Part shown: piece by piece, positions 15,331 to 22,710 of the stretch | Numbering within the stretch: the first letter of the stretch is position 1 | How the letters are laid out: each line of letters starts with the position of its first letter | DNA from: an uncultured Clostridia bacterium | Lineage (GTDB): Bacteria > Bacillota > Clostridia > UBA1381 | Length of the DNA stretch: 46,559 nt | Assembly: GCA_947626075.1 (NCBI GenBank) | Contig: CANQQW010000005.1 | Span: forward strand, 1-46,559 | Reading direction: 5' to 3' | Notes under the pieces: model-generated | The model's input: the letters and a program-made list of their open reading frames with translations, nothing else | What the model was told of the DNA's origin: nothing | Database searches by the model: none | Program-made: the position numbers and the translations under genes

Positions 15331-16474
15331 AGATATAGTCGCTCATTACAGGCTGCAAGCCCTGTCTCTCTATCGCCTCAAATACCTCGTCCACGTTCCT
15401 GCCGTCGGATATTTCAAACTGCTCGTCGCCCTTTTTATCGCCCGAGTGACCGCCTATACCGACGTCCACTCCCGCGCTTATCTTCGTCGCGGCAATTTTT
15501 ATCACGTTATCGCGAAAGCGCTCGCTCTCGCGCGTCGATATTGTTATACTCGCAAACGGCATGAATATCCTGTACGCGCATATTACCTGTAAGAGCTGAG
15601 GCTCGTGTACGTCTTTCGGGTTTATCTTGTCGTTATTTATGATTGGGCGCAGTCTGGGGCATGAAAACGCTATTTCCGCGTGCGGGTACTTTTTTTGCAG
15701 AAGATACGCGTGCATACCCGTAGCGAACGCATCCTTTCTGAAGTCGGCAAGTCCCAAAAGCGCCGCGAAGCCCACGCCGCGCATACCGCCCAGTATCGCG
15801 CGTTCCTGCGCGTAAAAACGGTACGGGAACACGCGCTTATGTCCCTCCAAATGCAGGGTTTCGTACTTGCCGCTGTTATACGTTTCCTGGAATACCGTCA
15901 CGAAATCCGCGCCGCTTTTATGCAGCTTCGCGTACTCGCCGCTGTTCATCGGGTACACCTCAACGCCCACGACGTTAAAATACTTCTTCGCGACGGCGCA
16001 GGCGGACGCGATATAATCCACGTCCGACATCTTGCGGCTCTCGCCCGTAAGAATCAGTATTTCCTCCAGTCCCGTCTTTGAAATCTCCGCCATTTCACGC
16101 TCTATTTCTTCCTCCGTAAGACGCGCGCGGCGTATCTTGTTGTGACAGTTAAAGCCGCAGTACACGCAGTAATTCTCACAGTAATTCGCTATGTAAAGCG
16201 GCGTGAACATCGCTATCGAGTTGCCGAAGTGCTTGCGCGTCTCATTCATCGCGCGCTGTGCAATCTCCTCCAAAAACGGCGCTGCCGCAGGTGACAAAAG
16301 CGCGCCGAAATCTTTGGGCGTCAGTACGTCCTTTGAAAGCGCTTCTTTTACGTCGCGCTCGCTATAGCTCTCGTAATCGTAAGCGTTCATAGCGGATATG
16401 ACTTCATCGAGCATGTCGGAGCCTATTACCTCCATACCGTCCATGTATTGCATACAGTCGCATCTTTCTGACAT
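15323..16474 (-). CDS. thiH: 2-iminoacetate synthase (radical SAM)
   Basis: A 383-residue radical SAM enzyme that cleaves tyrosine to 2-iminoacetate (dehydroglycine) for thiazole formation in anaerobes. The cluster cysteines are in CENYCVYCGF (about 99-106), followed by the family block LTGESRKMSDVDYI and SCPRLRPI. The start at 16474 sits 8 bases after GGAG; an ATG six bases earlier abuts the ribosome site. The ribosome site overlaps the stop region of the thiS-thiG gene upstream, so translation is likely coupled. Use of ThiH rather than the oxidase ThiO fits an anaerobe. Confidence 0.95.
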   Translation of the reverse strand: MSERCDCMQYMDGMEVIGSDMLDEVISAMNAYDYESYSERDVKEALSKDVLTPKDFGALLSPAAAPFLEEIAQRAMNETRKHFGNSIAMFTPLYIANYCENYCVYCGFNCHNKIRRARLTEEEIEREMAEISKTGLEEILILTGESRKMSDVDYIASACAVAKKYFNVVGVEVYPMNSGEYAKLHKSGADFVTVFQETYNSGKYETLHLEGHKRVFPYRFYAQERAILGGMRGVGFAALLGLADFRKDAFATGMHAYLLQKKYPHAEIAFSCPRLRPIINNDKINPKDVHEPQLLQVICAYRIFMPFASITISTRESERFRDNVIKIAATKISAGVDVGIGGHSGDKKGDEQFEISDGRNVDEVFEAIERQGLQPVMSDYIYV

Positions 16475-16486
16475 TTTCATCTCTCC

Positions 16487-17446
16487 TTAATCTCTCAAAA
16501 ATCCCGTAAGCGGCGACGACGCTCTCGCTCCGCCCTCTACTATGCCGCCCATACCGGCAAGGTACGCTTCGCGTCCCGCTTCTATAGCTTTCCTGAACGC
16601 GCCCGCCATTGCGCTTACGTCTCCCGCCGTGGCTATTGCGGTGTTAGCCATTACCGCGGCGGCGCCCATTTCCATAGCCTCGCACGCCTGCGACGGTTTG
16701 CCTATACCAGCGTCAACGATTACCGGCAAGTCGATCTCGTCTATGAGTATTTTTATAAATTCCTTTGTGCAAAGTCCCTTGTTTGAGCCTATCGGTGAAC
16801 CGAGCGGCATTACGCACGCCGCGCCGGCGTTTTGCAAATCGCGCGCAAAATTCAAATCGGGGTACATGTACGGCATTACGACAAAGCCCTCTTTCGCAAG
16901 GACTTCCGTTGCTTTAAGAGTTTCGTAGTTGTCGGGCAAAAGATACTTTGTATCACGTATAGCCTCTATTTTAACGAAGTCGCCGCAGCCGGTCTCACGC
17001 GCGAGACGCGCTATTCTTACCGCCTCGTCCGCGTTTCTCGCGCCGGACGTATTCGGAAGAAGCGTCACGTTTTTGGGTATGTAGTCGAGTATGTTCGCCG
17101 TCTCGCCGCCGCGCGCGCGGCGCAGCGCGAGCGTGATTATCTGCGCGCCCGCGTTTTCAACGGCAGCCTTTATCAGCTCGAGCGAGTACTTGCCTGAGCC
17201 TAAAATGAAGCGCGACGTGAACTCGTGACCGCCGAGCACAAGCTTGTCCTCGGGCGCGCCGCCGCCCATGAAATGCACTACCTCGATAACGTCGCCGTCG
17301 TTTACGGCTTGAGTGTCGTAGTCCTCTTTCTTTATAATCACGCCGTTAATCTCAACGGCTATCACTTCGCGCCTATAGCCGTACTTTTCAAGAAGTGCGT
17401 TCAGCGTAGCTGTACTCTCACATTCTTTACCGTTCAGTGTAATCAT
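16487..17446 (-). CDS. thiG: ThiS-ThiG fusion: sulfur carrier protein plus thiazole synthase
   Basis: A 319-residue two-part protein. Residues 1-63 are a complete ThiS ubiquitin-like carrier ([15 protein letters not shown] to EVVHFMGGG). Residues about 66-319 are ThiG, a TIM barrel ([21 protein letters not shown]) with the Schiff-base lysine in [10 protein letters not shown] (Lys159). ThiS normally needs a free C-terminal Gly-Gly to be adenylated and thiocarboxylated; here the glycines are internal and run straight into ThiG. Either the chain is cut after Gly-Gly, or sulfur transfer works differently. The start at 17446 has a strong AAGGAGG site. No frameshift is visible. Such fusions are known, but how they mature is not clear to me. 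Confidence 0.92.
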   Translation of the reverse strand: MITLNGKECESTATLNALLEKYGYRREVIAVEINGVIIKKEDYDTQAVNDGDVIEVVHFMGGGAPEDKLVLGGHEFTSRFILGSGKYSLELIKAAVENAGAQIITLALRRARGGETANILDYIPKNVTLLPNTSGARNADEAVRIARLARETGCGDFVKIEAIRDTKYLLPDNYETLKATEVLAKEGFVVMPYMYPDLNFARDLQNAGAACVMPLGSPIGSNKGLCTKEFIKILIDEIDLPVIVDAGIGKPSQACEAMEMGAAAVMANTAIATAGDVSAMAGAFRKAIEAGREAYLAGMGGIVEGGARASSPLTGFLRD

Positions 17447-17465
17447 ATTTTTCCTCCTTAACAAA

Positions 17466-17517
17466 AAAGCTACACAAAGAAGTACTACGCCCATGGTGGT
17501 GTACCCCTTCGTGTAAC
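17466..17517 (-). promoter_or_regulatory. Terminator-like hairpin in the thi operon leader
   Basis: On the minus strand the leader can fold as TACACGAAG with CTTCTTTGTGTA enclosing a GTAC/GTAC inner stem, followed at once by GCTTTTTTG and then the AAGGAGG ribosome site. It looks like an attenuator. The conserved TPP riboswitch strings (CTGAGA, ACCTGATCTGG) are absent, so control by TPP through the usual riboswitch is not supported. Confidence 0.45.
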
Positions 17518-17539
17518 ATACGTTTTCACTCTGTATAGT

Positions 17540-17568
17540 ATTTTAACATATTTATATTCATATGTCAA
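17540..17568 (-). promoter_or_regulatory. Promoter of the thiSG-thiH-tenI operon
   Basis: Leftward: -35 TTGACA, 17 bases, -10 TAAAAT. The transcript would begin near 17533, leaving a leader of about 87 bases. Confidence 0.75.
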
Positions 17569-17626
17569 ATTAAAATGTCCATATCATCATCCGCTTTACA
17601 TCTGTCTTTCAAATCTGTAACAACAC

Positions 17627-17655
17627 TCGACAAGAGCCGACATATATGCTACAAT
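17627..17655 (+). promoter_or_regulatory. Promoter of the small-peptide transcript
   Basis: -35 TCGACA, 17 bases, extended -10 TGCTACAAT. Transcription would start near 17662, about 110 bases before the peptide start codon. Confidence 0.7.
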
Positions 17656-17661
17656 AATTTT

Positions 17662-17773
17662 GCAGGATTACCTGCGGGGAATACATAGGCAGAGATAGAA
17701 ACGTAAGGACGGTTAGCCGCTTCTTTCTTTACTGAACACATTGTGTTTTAGTCTACGAGAGGAGCTGGTGCTT
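17662..17773 (+). promoter_or_regulatory. Structured leader of the 27-residue peptide mRNA
   Basis: Contains a GCAGG-ATTA-CCTGC hairpin at its very 5' end. A block at 17676-17723 with GGGAAT, GGCAGAG and ACGGTTAGCCGCTTC follows. A hairpin AACAC-ATT-GTGTT (about 17731-17753) lies just before the GAGGAG ribosome site. The block recurs in the opposite-strand RNA at 17910-17944. I do not recognise a known riboswitch family in it. Confidence 0.5.
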
Positions 17774-17857
17774 ATGAAGAAAGTAGCAATAAAGGCAGCT
17801 GTAACGCTGTTTGTAATAGCTATGGTACTCGTAGCATTTGCGCCTAACGCGCAATAG
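17774..17857 (+). CDS. 27-residue hydrophobic peptide, unknown (toxin-like or signal-like)
   Basis: A very short gene with strong support: its own promoter, a GAGGAG ribosome site 8-13 bases upstream, and a terminator starting at the stop codon. The peptide begins MKKVAIK, has one hydrophobic helix of about 16 residues, and ends AFAPNAQ. Two readings fit. One is a membrane-active peptide as in type I toxin-antitoxin loci, because an RNA is transcribed toward it from the other side of a shared terminator. The other is a signal-peptide-like precursor whose C-terminal tail is exported. It has no cysteine and no adjacent regulator or transporter gene. I do not recognise it by name. Confidence 0.6.
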   Translation: MKKVAIKAAVTLFVIAMVLVAFAPNAQ

Positions 17858-17900
17858 AATAACCGCCTTTTAGTTTAGTCGCTAAGGCGGTTATTATTTT
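17858..17900 (+). terminator. Shared bidirectional terminator between convergent RNAs
   Basis: Perfect 12-base-pair stem AATAACCGCCTT/AAGGCGGTTATT. The plus side continues ATTTTAT. The minus-side tail (CTATTG) is a weaker terminator, so some leftward readthrough antisense to the peptide gene is plausible. Confidence 0.8.
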
Positions 17901-17950
17901 ATAACACTCGAAGCGGCTGACCGTTTTTACGCTCTGCCATTCCCTTTTGT
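17858..17950 (-). ncRNA. Candidate small RNA convergent to the peptide mRNA
   Basis: A consensus promoter at 17957-17985 would start this RNA near 17950 and the shared hairpin would end it near 17858, giving about 93 bases with no good open frame. Its 5' part (17944 down to 17910) reads GGGAATGGCAGAG then AAAACGGTCAGCCGCTTC, the same motif, in the same sense, as the peptide mRNA leader. The two RNAs are complementary across the terminator stem-loop region, which would allow antisense pairing. Confidence 0.5.
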
Positions 17951-17956
17951 ATTTAT

Positions 17957-17985
17957 ATTATAACAGATTTGTATTTTCATGTCAA
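17957..17985 (-). promoter_or_regulatory. Consensus promoter of the convergent small RNA
   Basis: Leftward: -35 TTGACA, 17 bases, -10 TATAAT, an exact match to the sigma-A consensus. No protein gene lies downstream before the thi operon, which is what points to an RNA product. Confidence 0.8.
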
Positions 17986-18021
17986 GCAAAAATAATTATG
18001 TTCACGGCTTTAAAGAAATTA

Positions 18022-18050
18022 TTGACATTGCGGCTTGCTTTTGATATACT
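18022..18050 (+). promoter_or_regulatory. Promoter of a third, structured RNA
   Basis: -35 TTGACA, 17 bases, -10 TATACT. It points right, toward the end of leuS, with no coding frame behind it. Confidence 0.75.
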
Positions 18051-18056
18051 AATCAT

Positions 18057-18222
18057 GCCAAATAAACTAAATAATATCACTTGCTATGTTAGCGTTTTTG
18101 TTTGCAAAAAAACGCTTACTCTAACTTTTTACGCTTAACATGGCAGTGAATAGGTTTTGGTTTATTTGGCGATATACCGGAGAAGGCGTTTTTGGCGCGT
18201 TGCTCCGTGACGCGCTTTTTTT
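18057..18222 (+). ncRNA. Candidate structured non-coding RNA of about 165 bases
   Basis: Starts just after the promoter and ends at a clean terminator. The stem GCCAAATAAAC (18057-18067) pairs perfectly with GTTTATTTGGC (18160-18170) and extends to about 15 pairs with one G-U. Inside, CACTTGCTATGTTA (18078-18091) pairs with 18136-18148 (13 pairs, one bulge). GCGTTTTT (18092-18099) pairs with AAAAACGC (18108-18115), but can alternatively pair with a second ACGCTTA copy at 18131-18137, so two folds compete. The terminator stem is 18195-18215. No convincing ribosome site and frame exists. It is not tRNA, tmRNA, SRP RNA or 6S-like in detail. Confidence 0.6.
18195..18222 (+). terminator. Intrinsic terminator of the structured RNA
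   Basis: Stem GCGCGT/ACGCGC with a 9-base loop and a run of seven T. A second pairing, CGGAG (18178-18182) with CTCCG (18203-18207), would compete with this stem. Confidence 0.75.
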
Positions 18223-18264
18223 ATTAAAAGCGCAATATTGCTGCATATTTCAATAATCAAAGTA

Positions 18265-18298
18265 AAAGCGGGCGGCATTTCGTTATGCCTCCCGCTTT
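18265..18298 (-). terminator. Terminator of the yhbY-leuS operon
   Basis: Stem AAAGCGGG/CCCGCTTT with an inner GGCAT/ATGCC stem; on the minus strand it is followed by TTTTACTTT. It sits 9 bases after the leuS stop codon. Confidence 0.85.
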
Positions 18299-18306
18299 CG
18301 CGCGTT

Positions 18307-20718
18307 TTATTTTACTACCACGTTTACAAGTCTGCCCGGAATGGCGATTACCTTAACAATGGTTTTGCCGTCCGCCGCGGCTTTTATCTTGTCGTTCGCG
18401 AGCGCAAGCTCCTCCAAGCCCGCCTTGTCTATATCCGCCGGAACAAGAAGCTTGTCGCGGATCTTGCCGTTTATCTGAACGACTATCTCTATCTCGTCGT
18501 CGACCGTCTTAGCCTCGTCGTATGTGAGCCACGGGCGGAGCGACAGCAGTCCCTCGCCGCCGTACTTCTCCCACAATTCCTCCGTAATGTGCGGAGCGAC
18601 GGGGTTAAGCAGCGTTATAAGCGTCATGTACTCGCCTTTTGTTACCGAGCCTTTTTTCGTGAACTCGTTTACAAGGCTCATCATCGCGGCTATGGCGGTG
18701 TTGAACTTCATTCTCTCAAAGTCCTCGCCCACCTTTTTAATCGTCTTGTGAACCGCTTTTTCAAGATCCTTGCTGTAGCCTTCCTCGTCTGTCACTATCG
18801 ACTGCAGATTCCACACTCTTTCAAGGAATTTGTAGCAGCCTTTAAGTCCCTGCTGCGACCACGGCGTTGACTGGTCGAACGCGCCTATAAACATCTCGTA
18901 CGTTCTGAACGCGTCCGCGCCGAACTCGTCAACGACCTCATCGGGGTTTACGACGTTGCCGCGCGACTTTGACATTTTCTCGTTGTTTTCACCCAAAATC
19001 ATGCCGTGCGACGTGCGCTTCATGTACGGCTCTTTCGTCGGCACAACGCCGATGTCGTAAAGGAATTTGTGCCAGAAACGCGAGTAGAGGAGGTGGAGCG
19101 TCGTGTGCTCCATACCGCCGTTGTACCAGTCTACCGGCGTCCAGTATTCAAGCGCTTCCTTTGACGCAAGCGCCTCGTTGTTGTGCGGGTCGGTGTAGCG
19201 CAGGAAGTACCAGCTCGAACCTGCCCACTGCGGCATTGTGTCCGTTTCTCTCTGCGCCGGTCCGCCGCAGCACGGGCATGTCGTGTTTATCCAGTCGTAA
19301 GCCTTCGCGAGCGGGCTTTCGCCGTTCTCGCCCGGCTCGAACACGTCAAGCTCGGGAAGCTCCAGCGGCAGCTCGCTCTCGGGTATCGCGACCCAGCCGC
19401 ACTTGTCGCAGTGTACGAGCGGAATGGGCTCGCCCCAGTAACGCTGGCGCGAGAATACCCAGTCGCGCAGCTTGTAGTTTACCTTGCGTTTGCCCAAGTT
19501 TTCCTTTTCGAGCCAGTCTATCATAGCGGGAATTGCCTCTTTTACGGTAAGCCCTGTGAGAAATCCCGAATTTACCATTTTGCCCTTGTACACGTCGGTG
19601 TACGCCTCTTTCTGAACGTCCTCGCCGCCCGCTACGACCTCAATTATCGGCAGATTAAACTTTTTCGCAAAATCCCAGTCGCGGCTGTCGTGAGCCGGAA
19701 CAGCCATAATCGCGCCCGTGCCGTACGTTACGAGCACGTAGTCCGAGATAAACACGGGCAGCTTTTCGCCGTTCGCGGGGTTTACCGCGTAAATGCCCTC
19801 GAGCTTTACGCCCGTTTTTTCTTTAGCAAGCTCCGTTCTCTCGAACTCGCTCTTTTTGGCGGCTTCCGCCTTGTACGCTTCAACCTCGTCATAGTTGGTT
19901 ATGGCGTCTTTCATTTTTTCGATAAGCGGATGCTCCGGCGACATAACGGTGTACGTCGCGCCGAAAAGCGTGTCCGCGCGCGTGGTGTAAACGACCATTT
20001 CATCGCCCGTCGAGAGCTTAAACTTGACCTCCGCGCCCTCGCTCCTGCCTATCCAGTTTTTCTGCTGTGTCTTTATTTTTTCGAGATAGTCAACGTCGTC
20101 AAGGTCGTCGATAAGACGCTGCGCGTACTCGGTGATTTTGAGCATCCACTGGCTCTTTCTGCGCTGCACGACCTCGCCTCCGCAGCGCTCGCACACGCCG
20201 TTTACGACCTCCTCGTTACTAAGTCCGACCTTACAGCTTGTACACCAGTTTATCGGCATTTCCTGCTTGTACGCAAGACCGTGCTTAAAGAGCTGCATAA
20301 ATATCCACTGCGTCCATTTGTAATACGCGGGGTCGGTCGTGTTTACCTCGCGCGACCAGTCGAACGAAAAACCGAGCATTTTAAGCTGGCGCGTGAAATT
20401 TTGGATATTCTTCTCGGTTATTATCTTCGGGTGAACCTTGTTTTTTATCGCAAAGTTTTCCGTCGGCAAGCCAAATGCGTCCCAGCCTATCGGGTAAAGC
20501 ACGTTGTAGCCCTCCATACGGCGCTTTCTCGCGATTATGTCAAGCGCGGTGTAGCTTCTGGGATGTCCGACGTGCAGACCTGCGCCCGACGGGTACGGGA
20601 ACTCTATCATCGTGAAGTACTTGGGCTTTTTGCTGTTCGTTTCCGCGTGAAACGCGCCCGCTTCCTCCCATTTGTCCTGCCATTTTTTCTCGATAGCTTT
20701 AAAATTGTAATTTTCCAT
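18307..20718 (-). CDS. leuS: Leucyl-tRNA synthetase
   Basis: An 803-residue class I synthetase charging tRNA-Leu, with an editing domain that removes mischarged amino acids. The HIGH-type motif is [10 protein letters not shown] near residue 47 and the KMSKS motif is in [13 protein letters not shown]. Zinc-type cysteines occur in [26 protein letters not shown]. Length is normal for Firmicutes. Ribosome site AAAGGAG. It is the last gene of a conserved operon with yhbY, nadD, yqeK and rsfS. Long opposite-strand frames over it are shadows of its codon bias. Confidence 0.98.
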   Translation of the reverse strand: MENYNFKAIEKKWQDKWEEAGAFHAETNSKKPKYFTMIEFPYPSGAGLHVGHPRSYTALDIIARKRRMEGYNVLYPIGWDAFGLPTENFAIKNKVHPKIITEKNIQNFTRQLKMLGFSFDWSREVNTTDPAYYKWTQWIFMQLFKHGLAYKQEMPINWCTSCKVGLSNEEVVNGVCERCGGEVVQRRKSQWMLKITEYAQRLIDDLDDVDYLEKIKTQQKNWIGRSEGAEVKFKLSTGDEMVVYTTRADTLFGATYTVMSPEHPLIEKMKDAITNYDEVEAYKAEAAKKSEFERTELAKEKTGVKLEGIYAVNPANGEKLPVFISDYVLVTYGTGAIMAVPAHDSRDWDFAKKFNLPIIEVVAGGEDVQKEAYTDVYKGKMVNSGFLTGLTVKEAIPAMIDWLEKENLGKRKVNYKLRDWVFSRQRYWGEPIPLVHCDKCGWVAIPESELPLELPELDVFEPGENGESPLAKAYDWINTTCPCCGGPAQRETDTMPQWAGSSWYFLRYTDPHNNEALASKEALEYWTPVDWYNGGMEHTTLHLLYSRFWHKFLYDIGVVPTKEPYMKRTSHGMILGENNEKMSKSRGNVVNPDEVVDEFGADAFRTYEMFIGAFDQSTPWSQQGLKGCYKFLERVWNLQSIVTDEEGYSKDLEKAVHKTIKKVGEDFERMKFNTAIAAMMSLVNEFTKKGSVTKGEYMTLITLLNPVAPHITEELWEKYGGEGLLSLRPWLTYDEAKTVDDEIEIVVQINGKIRDKLLVPADIDKAGLEELALANDKIKAAADGKTIVKVIAIPGRLVNVVVK

Positions 20719-20739
20719 TTGTATATAAGCTCCTTTTCG

Positions 20740-21081
20740 TTATTCTTCCTCGCTGTGCGCCGTACCCGCGTCGTCCCAAAGACGCTCGATCGCATAAAAT
20801 TCGCGCGTTTCCTGCTGCATTACATGAACTATTATATCACCGTAGTCCATGAGTATCCACGAGCCGCCGCGGTAGCCTTCCTTGTGCTTTACGACGTAGC
20901 CCGCTTCCTCCATTTTTTCCTCAACCTCGTCAACGCAGGCTCTTACCTGCACGGTTGACTGACAGGACGCGACTATGAAATAATCTCCCAAAGACGTTTG
21001 CTTCGACACGTCAAGAATTTCAATATTAGTCGCCTTTTTATCTTCAAGCGCTTTTTTGATAATCTCTGTTTTTTTATTCAT
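20740..21081 (-). CDS. rsfS: Ribosomal silencing factor
   Basis: A 113-residue RsfS/YbeB/Iojap protein that binds ribosomal protein L14 and blocks joining of ribosomal subunits under poor growth conditions. Diagnostic are LGDYFIVASCQSTVQVRACVDEVEE and GSWILMDYGDIIVHVMQQETREFYAIERLW. It overlaps yqeK by 8 bases. Confidence 0.97.
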   Translation of the reverse strand: MNKKTEIIKKALEDKKATNIEILDVSKQTSLGDYFIVASCQSTVQVRACVDEVEEKMEEAGYVVKHKEGYRGGSWILMDYGDIIVHVMQQETREFYAIERLWDDAGTAHSEEE

Positions 21082-21682
21082 TATTAAGTGTCCCCTTTCC
21101 GCCTCTTCGGCGTTCCTTGTTTTGTGTCCCCGTCAAAATATCGTTCCACAGGCAAATTATGTCGGGGTGTATTATGCTCCGTCTTGACATGCATAATTTA
21201 ATCTGTTGTCTTATGCTTAATTCTATCGCGCCGTCAAGGTCTTTGTTTACCGCGTTTCTTAATTCCGAAACTCCGTCAAAATCACGGTTCTCCTCGGTCA
21301 TATCGGCGATATATATTATTTTTTCCAAAAGCGTCATCTTTTCTCCGCCTACCGTATGACGTCTTATCGCGCCAAGTATCTCATTATCGTCGATACCGTA
21401 TTCGCTTTTCGCAATTTCCGCGCCCAAAAATCCGTGTATGACCGGCGGACACATTCTTGTCCACTTGTCAAGCTTTACGTTCATTTCATCGCATTTTTCA
21501 AGCTGTTTATCGGTCGGTATTCCCTTTGCGCAGTCGTGCAGAAGTCCCGCGAGGTACGCCTTGTCCGCGTCGCAGCCGTAATTTTGGGCTAAACGTTTTG
21601 CCTCTTCGGCAACGCCGAGAGAGTGAATGTAGCGCTTGTCGCTGAGCGTATCGCGCAGTCTTTTTTTAATCTCGTTTAACAT
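21074..21682 (-). CDS. yqeK: HD-domain hydrolase YqeK (symmetrical diadenosine tetraphosphatase)
   Basis: A 202-residue HD-superfamily enzyme that hydrolyses Ap4A to ADP. It shows RYIHSLGVAEEA, the metal HD in GLLHDCAKGIP, and HGFLGAEIAKSEYGI. The start at 21682 lies 10 bases after AAGGA; an ATG nine bases earlier is too close to that site. The gene overlaps the end of nadD, keeping the usual nadD-yqeK-rsfS order. Confidence 0.93.
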   Translation of the reverse strand: MLNEIKKRLRDTLSDKRYIHSLGVAEEAKRLAQNYGCDADKAYLAGLLHDCAKGIPTDKQLEKCDEMNVKLDKWTRMCPPVIHGFLGAEIAKSEYGIDDNEILGAIRRHTVGGEKMTLLEKIIYIADMTEENRDFDGVSELRNAVNKDLDGAIELSIRQQIKLCMSRRSIIHPDIICLWNDILTGTQNKERRRGGKGTLNNE

Positions 21683-22262
21683 ACAATTCATTTTCCTTTA
21701 TATATTCAATCACATTGTCGGGAAGCATGTACCTGACCGTTTCGCCATTCGCTATTCTTTCTCTTAAAGCCGTGGAGGATATTTCGATTATCGGAGCGTT
21801 TATCGGTAAAATATCGCCGCCGTATTTTAATCGTGTTTTCTCTATTGTGTCCGTAAGCGTTTCGCGTGATGTGCGCGCATACACAAGAAGAGTGCAAAGT
21901 CTAAGTATTTCCTCCGGCTTATGCCATTTTGGCAAATCGTTTAATGAATCCTCGCCGATTATGAAAAACAGTTTGTCGGACGGGTACTTGTCCTTTAAAT
22001 ACATAAGCGTGTGGAGCGTGTAGGATTTCTCCGCCCTTTTTATCTCGTAATCATCGTCGGTGAAATACGGATTGTCCGCTATGGCGAGCCGCGTCATGCA
22101 AAAGCGGTCAAGCGCGTCGGTTCTTTCCTTTTTATGCGGCGGATTTCCGCCCGTTATAAAAATTACGCGGTCAAGCGAAAACTCCCCGCGCGCCGTTTCG
22201 GCAATCAGCAGGTGCGCGCTGTGTACGGGGTCGAACGTGCCGCCCATTATTCCTATATTCAT
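21666..22262 (-). CDS. nadD: Nicotinate-nucleotide adenylyltransferase
   Basis: A 198-residue nucleotidyltransferase making nicotinic acid adenine dinucleotide from the mononucleotide and ATP in NAD synthesis. The nucleotide motif MGGTFDPVHSAHLLIA is at the N-terminus, NPPHKK at about 40, and the ISSTALRERI motif is near the C-terminus. It overlaps yhbY by 4 bases. Confidence 0.97.
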   Translation of the reverse strand: MNIGIMGGTFDPVHSAHLLIAETARGEFSLDRVIFITGGNPPHKKERTDALDRFCMTRLAIADNPYFTDDDYEIKRAEKSYTLHTLMYLKDKYPSDKLFFIIGEDSLNDLPKWHKPEEILRLCTLLVYARTSRETLTDTIEKTRLKYGGDILPINAPIIEISSTALRERIANGETVRYMLPDNVIEYIKENELYVKRD

Positions 22263-22561
22263 TTCTTCGGAATCTCGATTTTTCTGTATTTTTCCTCGTC
22301 GGAGCGGCGGTATATTATAAACTTCGAGCCTATCGCCTGTACCGGCTCGGCTTTAAGCTTTTCCGCGATGTAATCACACGTTTCGCGCGTGTCCAAAAGC
22401 GCGGTTTCGAGTATATGCACCTTTAATATTTCGCGTTTTGTCAGCGCGCCGTCGATACCCTTTAAAACCTCGTCCGTCACTCCGTCCTTGCCTATTTGGA
22501 ATATCGGCTCTATACCGTGTGATATTTTACGCAGGTACGCCCTTTGCTTTCCTGTAATCAT
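22259..22561 (-). CDS. yhbY: CRM-domain RNA-binding protein YhbY
   Basis: A 100-residue single CRM domain protein associated with ribosome assembly. Typical blocks are LTGKQR-like ITGKQRAYLRKISH, FQIGKDGVT and the GSKFIIYRR end. Ribosome site AGGAGA. It is first in the operon; obg, often upstream in other Firmicutes, is not adjacent. Confidence 0.93.
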   Translation of the reverse strand: MITGKQRAYLRKISHGIEPIFQIGKDGVTDEVLKGIDGALTKREILKVHILETALLDTRETCDYIAEKLKAEPVQAIGSKFIIYRRSDEEKYRKIEIPKK

Positions 22562-22602
22562 ATGCTTCTCCTATTTACATACTGCATGGTTATACATTAT
22601 AG

Positions 22603-22631
22603 ATTATAGCATTTTATCTTGTTTCTGTCAA
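22603..22631 (-). promoter_or_regulatory. Consensus promoter of the yhbY-nadD-yqeK-rsfS-leuS operon
   Basis: Leftward: -35 TTGACA, 17 bases, -10 TATAAT, with TGC before the -10: an exact consensus plus extended -10. Confidence 0.85.
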
Positions 22632-22648
22632 TAATTCTTATGGATATT

Positions 22649-22674
22649 ATATACATTACTCGGGTAATATATAT
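22649..22674. promoter_or_regulatory. Palindrome between divergent genes (candidate operator)
   Basis: Two arms centred at 22661/22662, with ATTAC and GTAAT inside and AT-rich flanks; 11 of 13 pairs match. It lies upstream of the yhbY promoter and where a promoter for the rightward galactokinase-like gene should be, so a repressor or activator could act on the latter. No adjacent regulator gene is seen. Confidence 0.35.
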
Positions 22675-22710
22675 TAAAAATCACATTCTAGAAAAAAGGA
22701 AGTGGTCACA

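Noticed and set aside
17447-17533. TPP riboswitch ahead of the thi operon
   Set aside because: The conserved TPP aptamer strings are absent on the minus strand; only a terminator-like hairpin is seen.
17662-17950. True Fst/par-type complementary direct repeats between the two convergent RNAs
   Set aside because: The shared block is in the same sense in both RNAs, so it is not complementary; only the terminator region pairs. The layout is Fst-like, but identity to that system is not supported.
18055-18138. A 27-codon frame within the structured RNA at 18057
   Set aside because: Its ATG lies at or before the predicted transcription start and has no ribosome site, so the equal length to the nearby peptide is a coincidence.
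18057-18222. 6S RNA
   Set aside because: It has a long closing stem, but it lacks the central bubble plus full-length pairing of 6S RNA and has a 50-base tail with a separate terminator.
19183-20958. Long rightward frame of 591 residues over leuS
   Set aside because: It is a shadow of the leuS codon pattern; leuS is complete, conserved and in a clear operon on the other strand.
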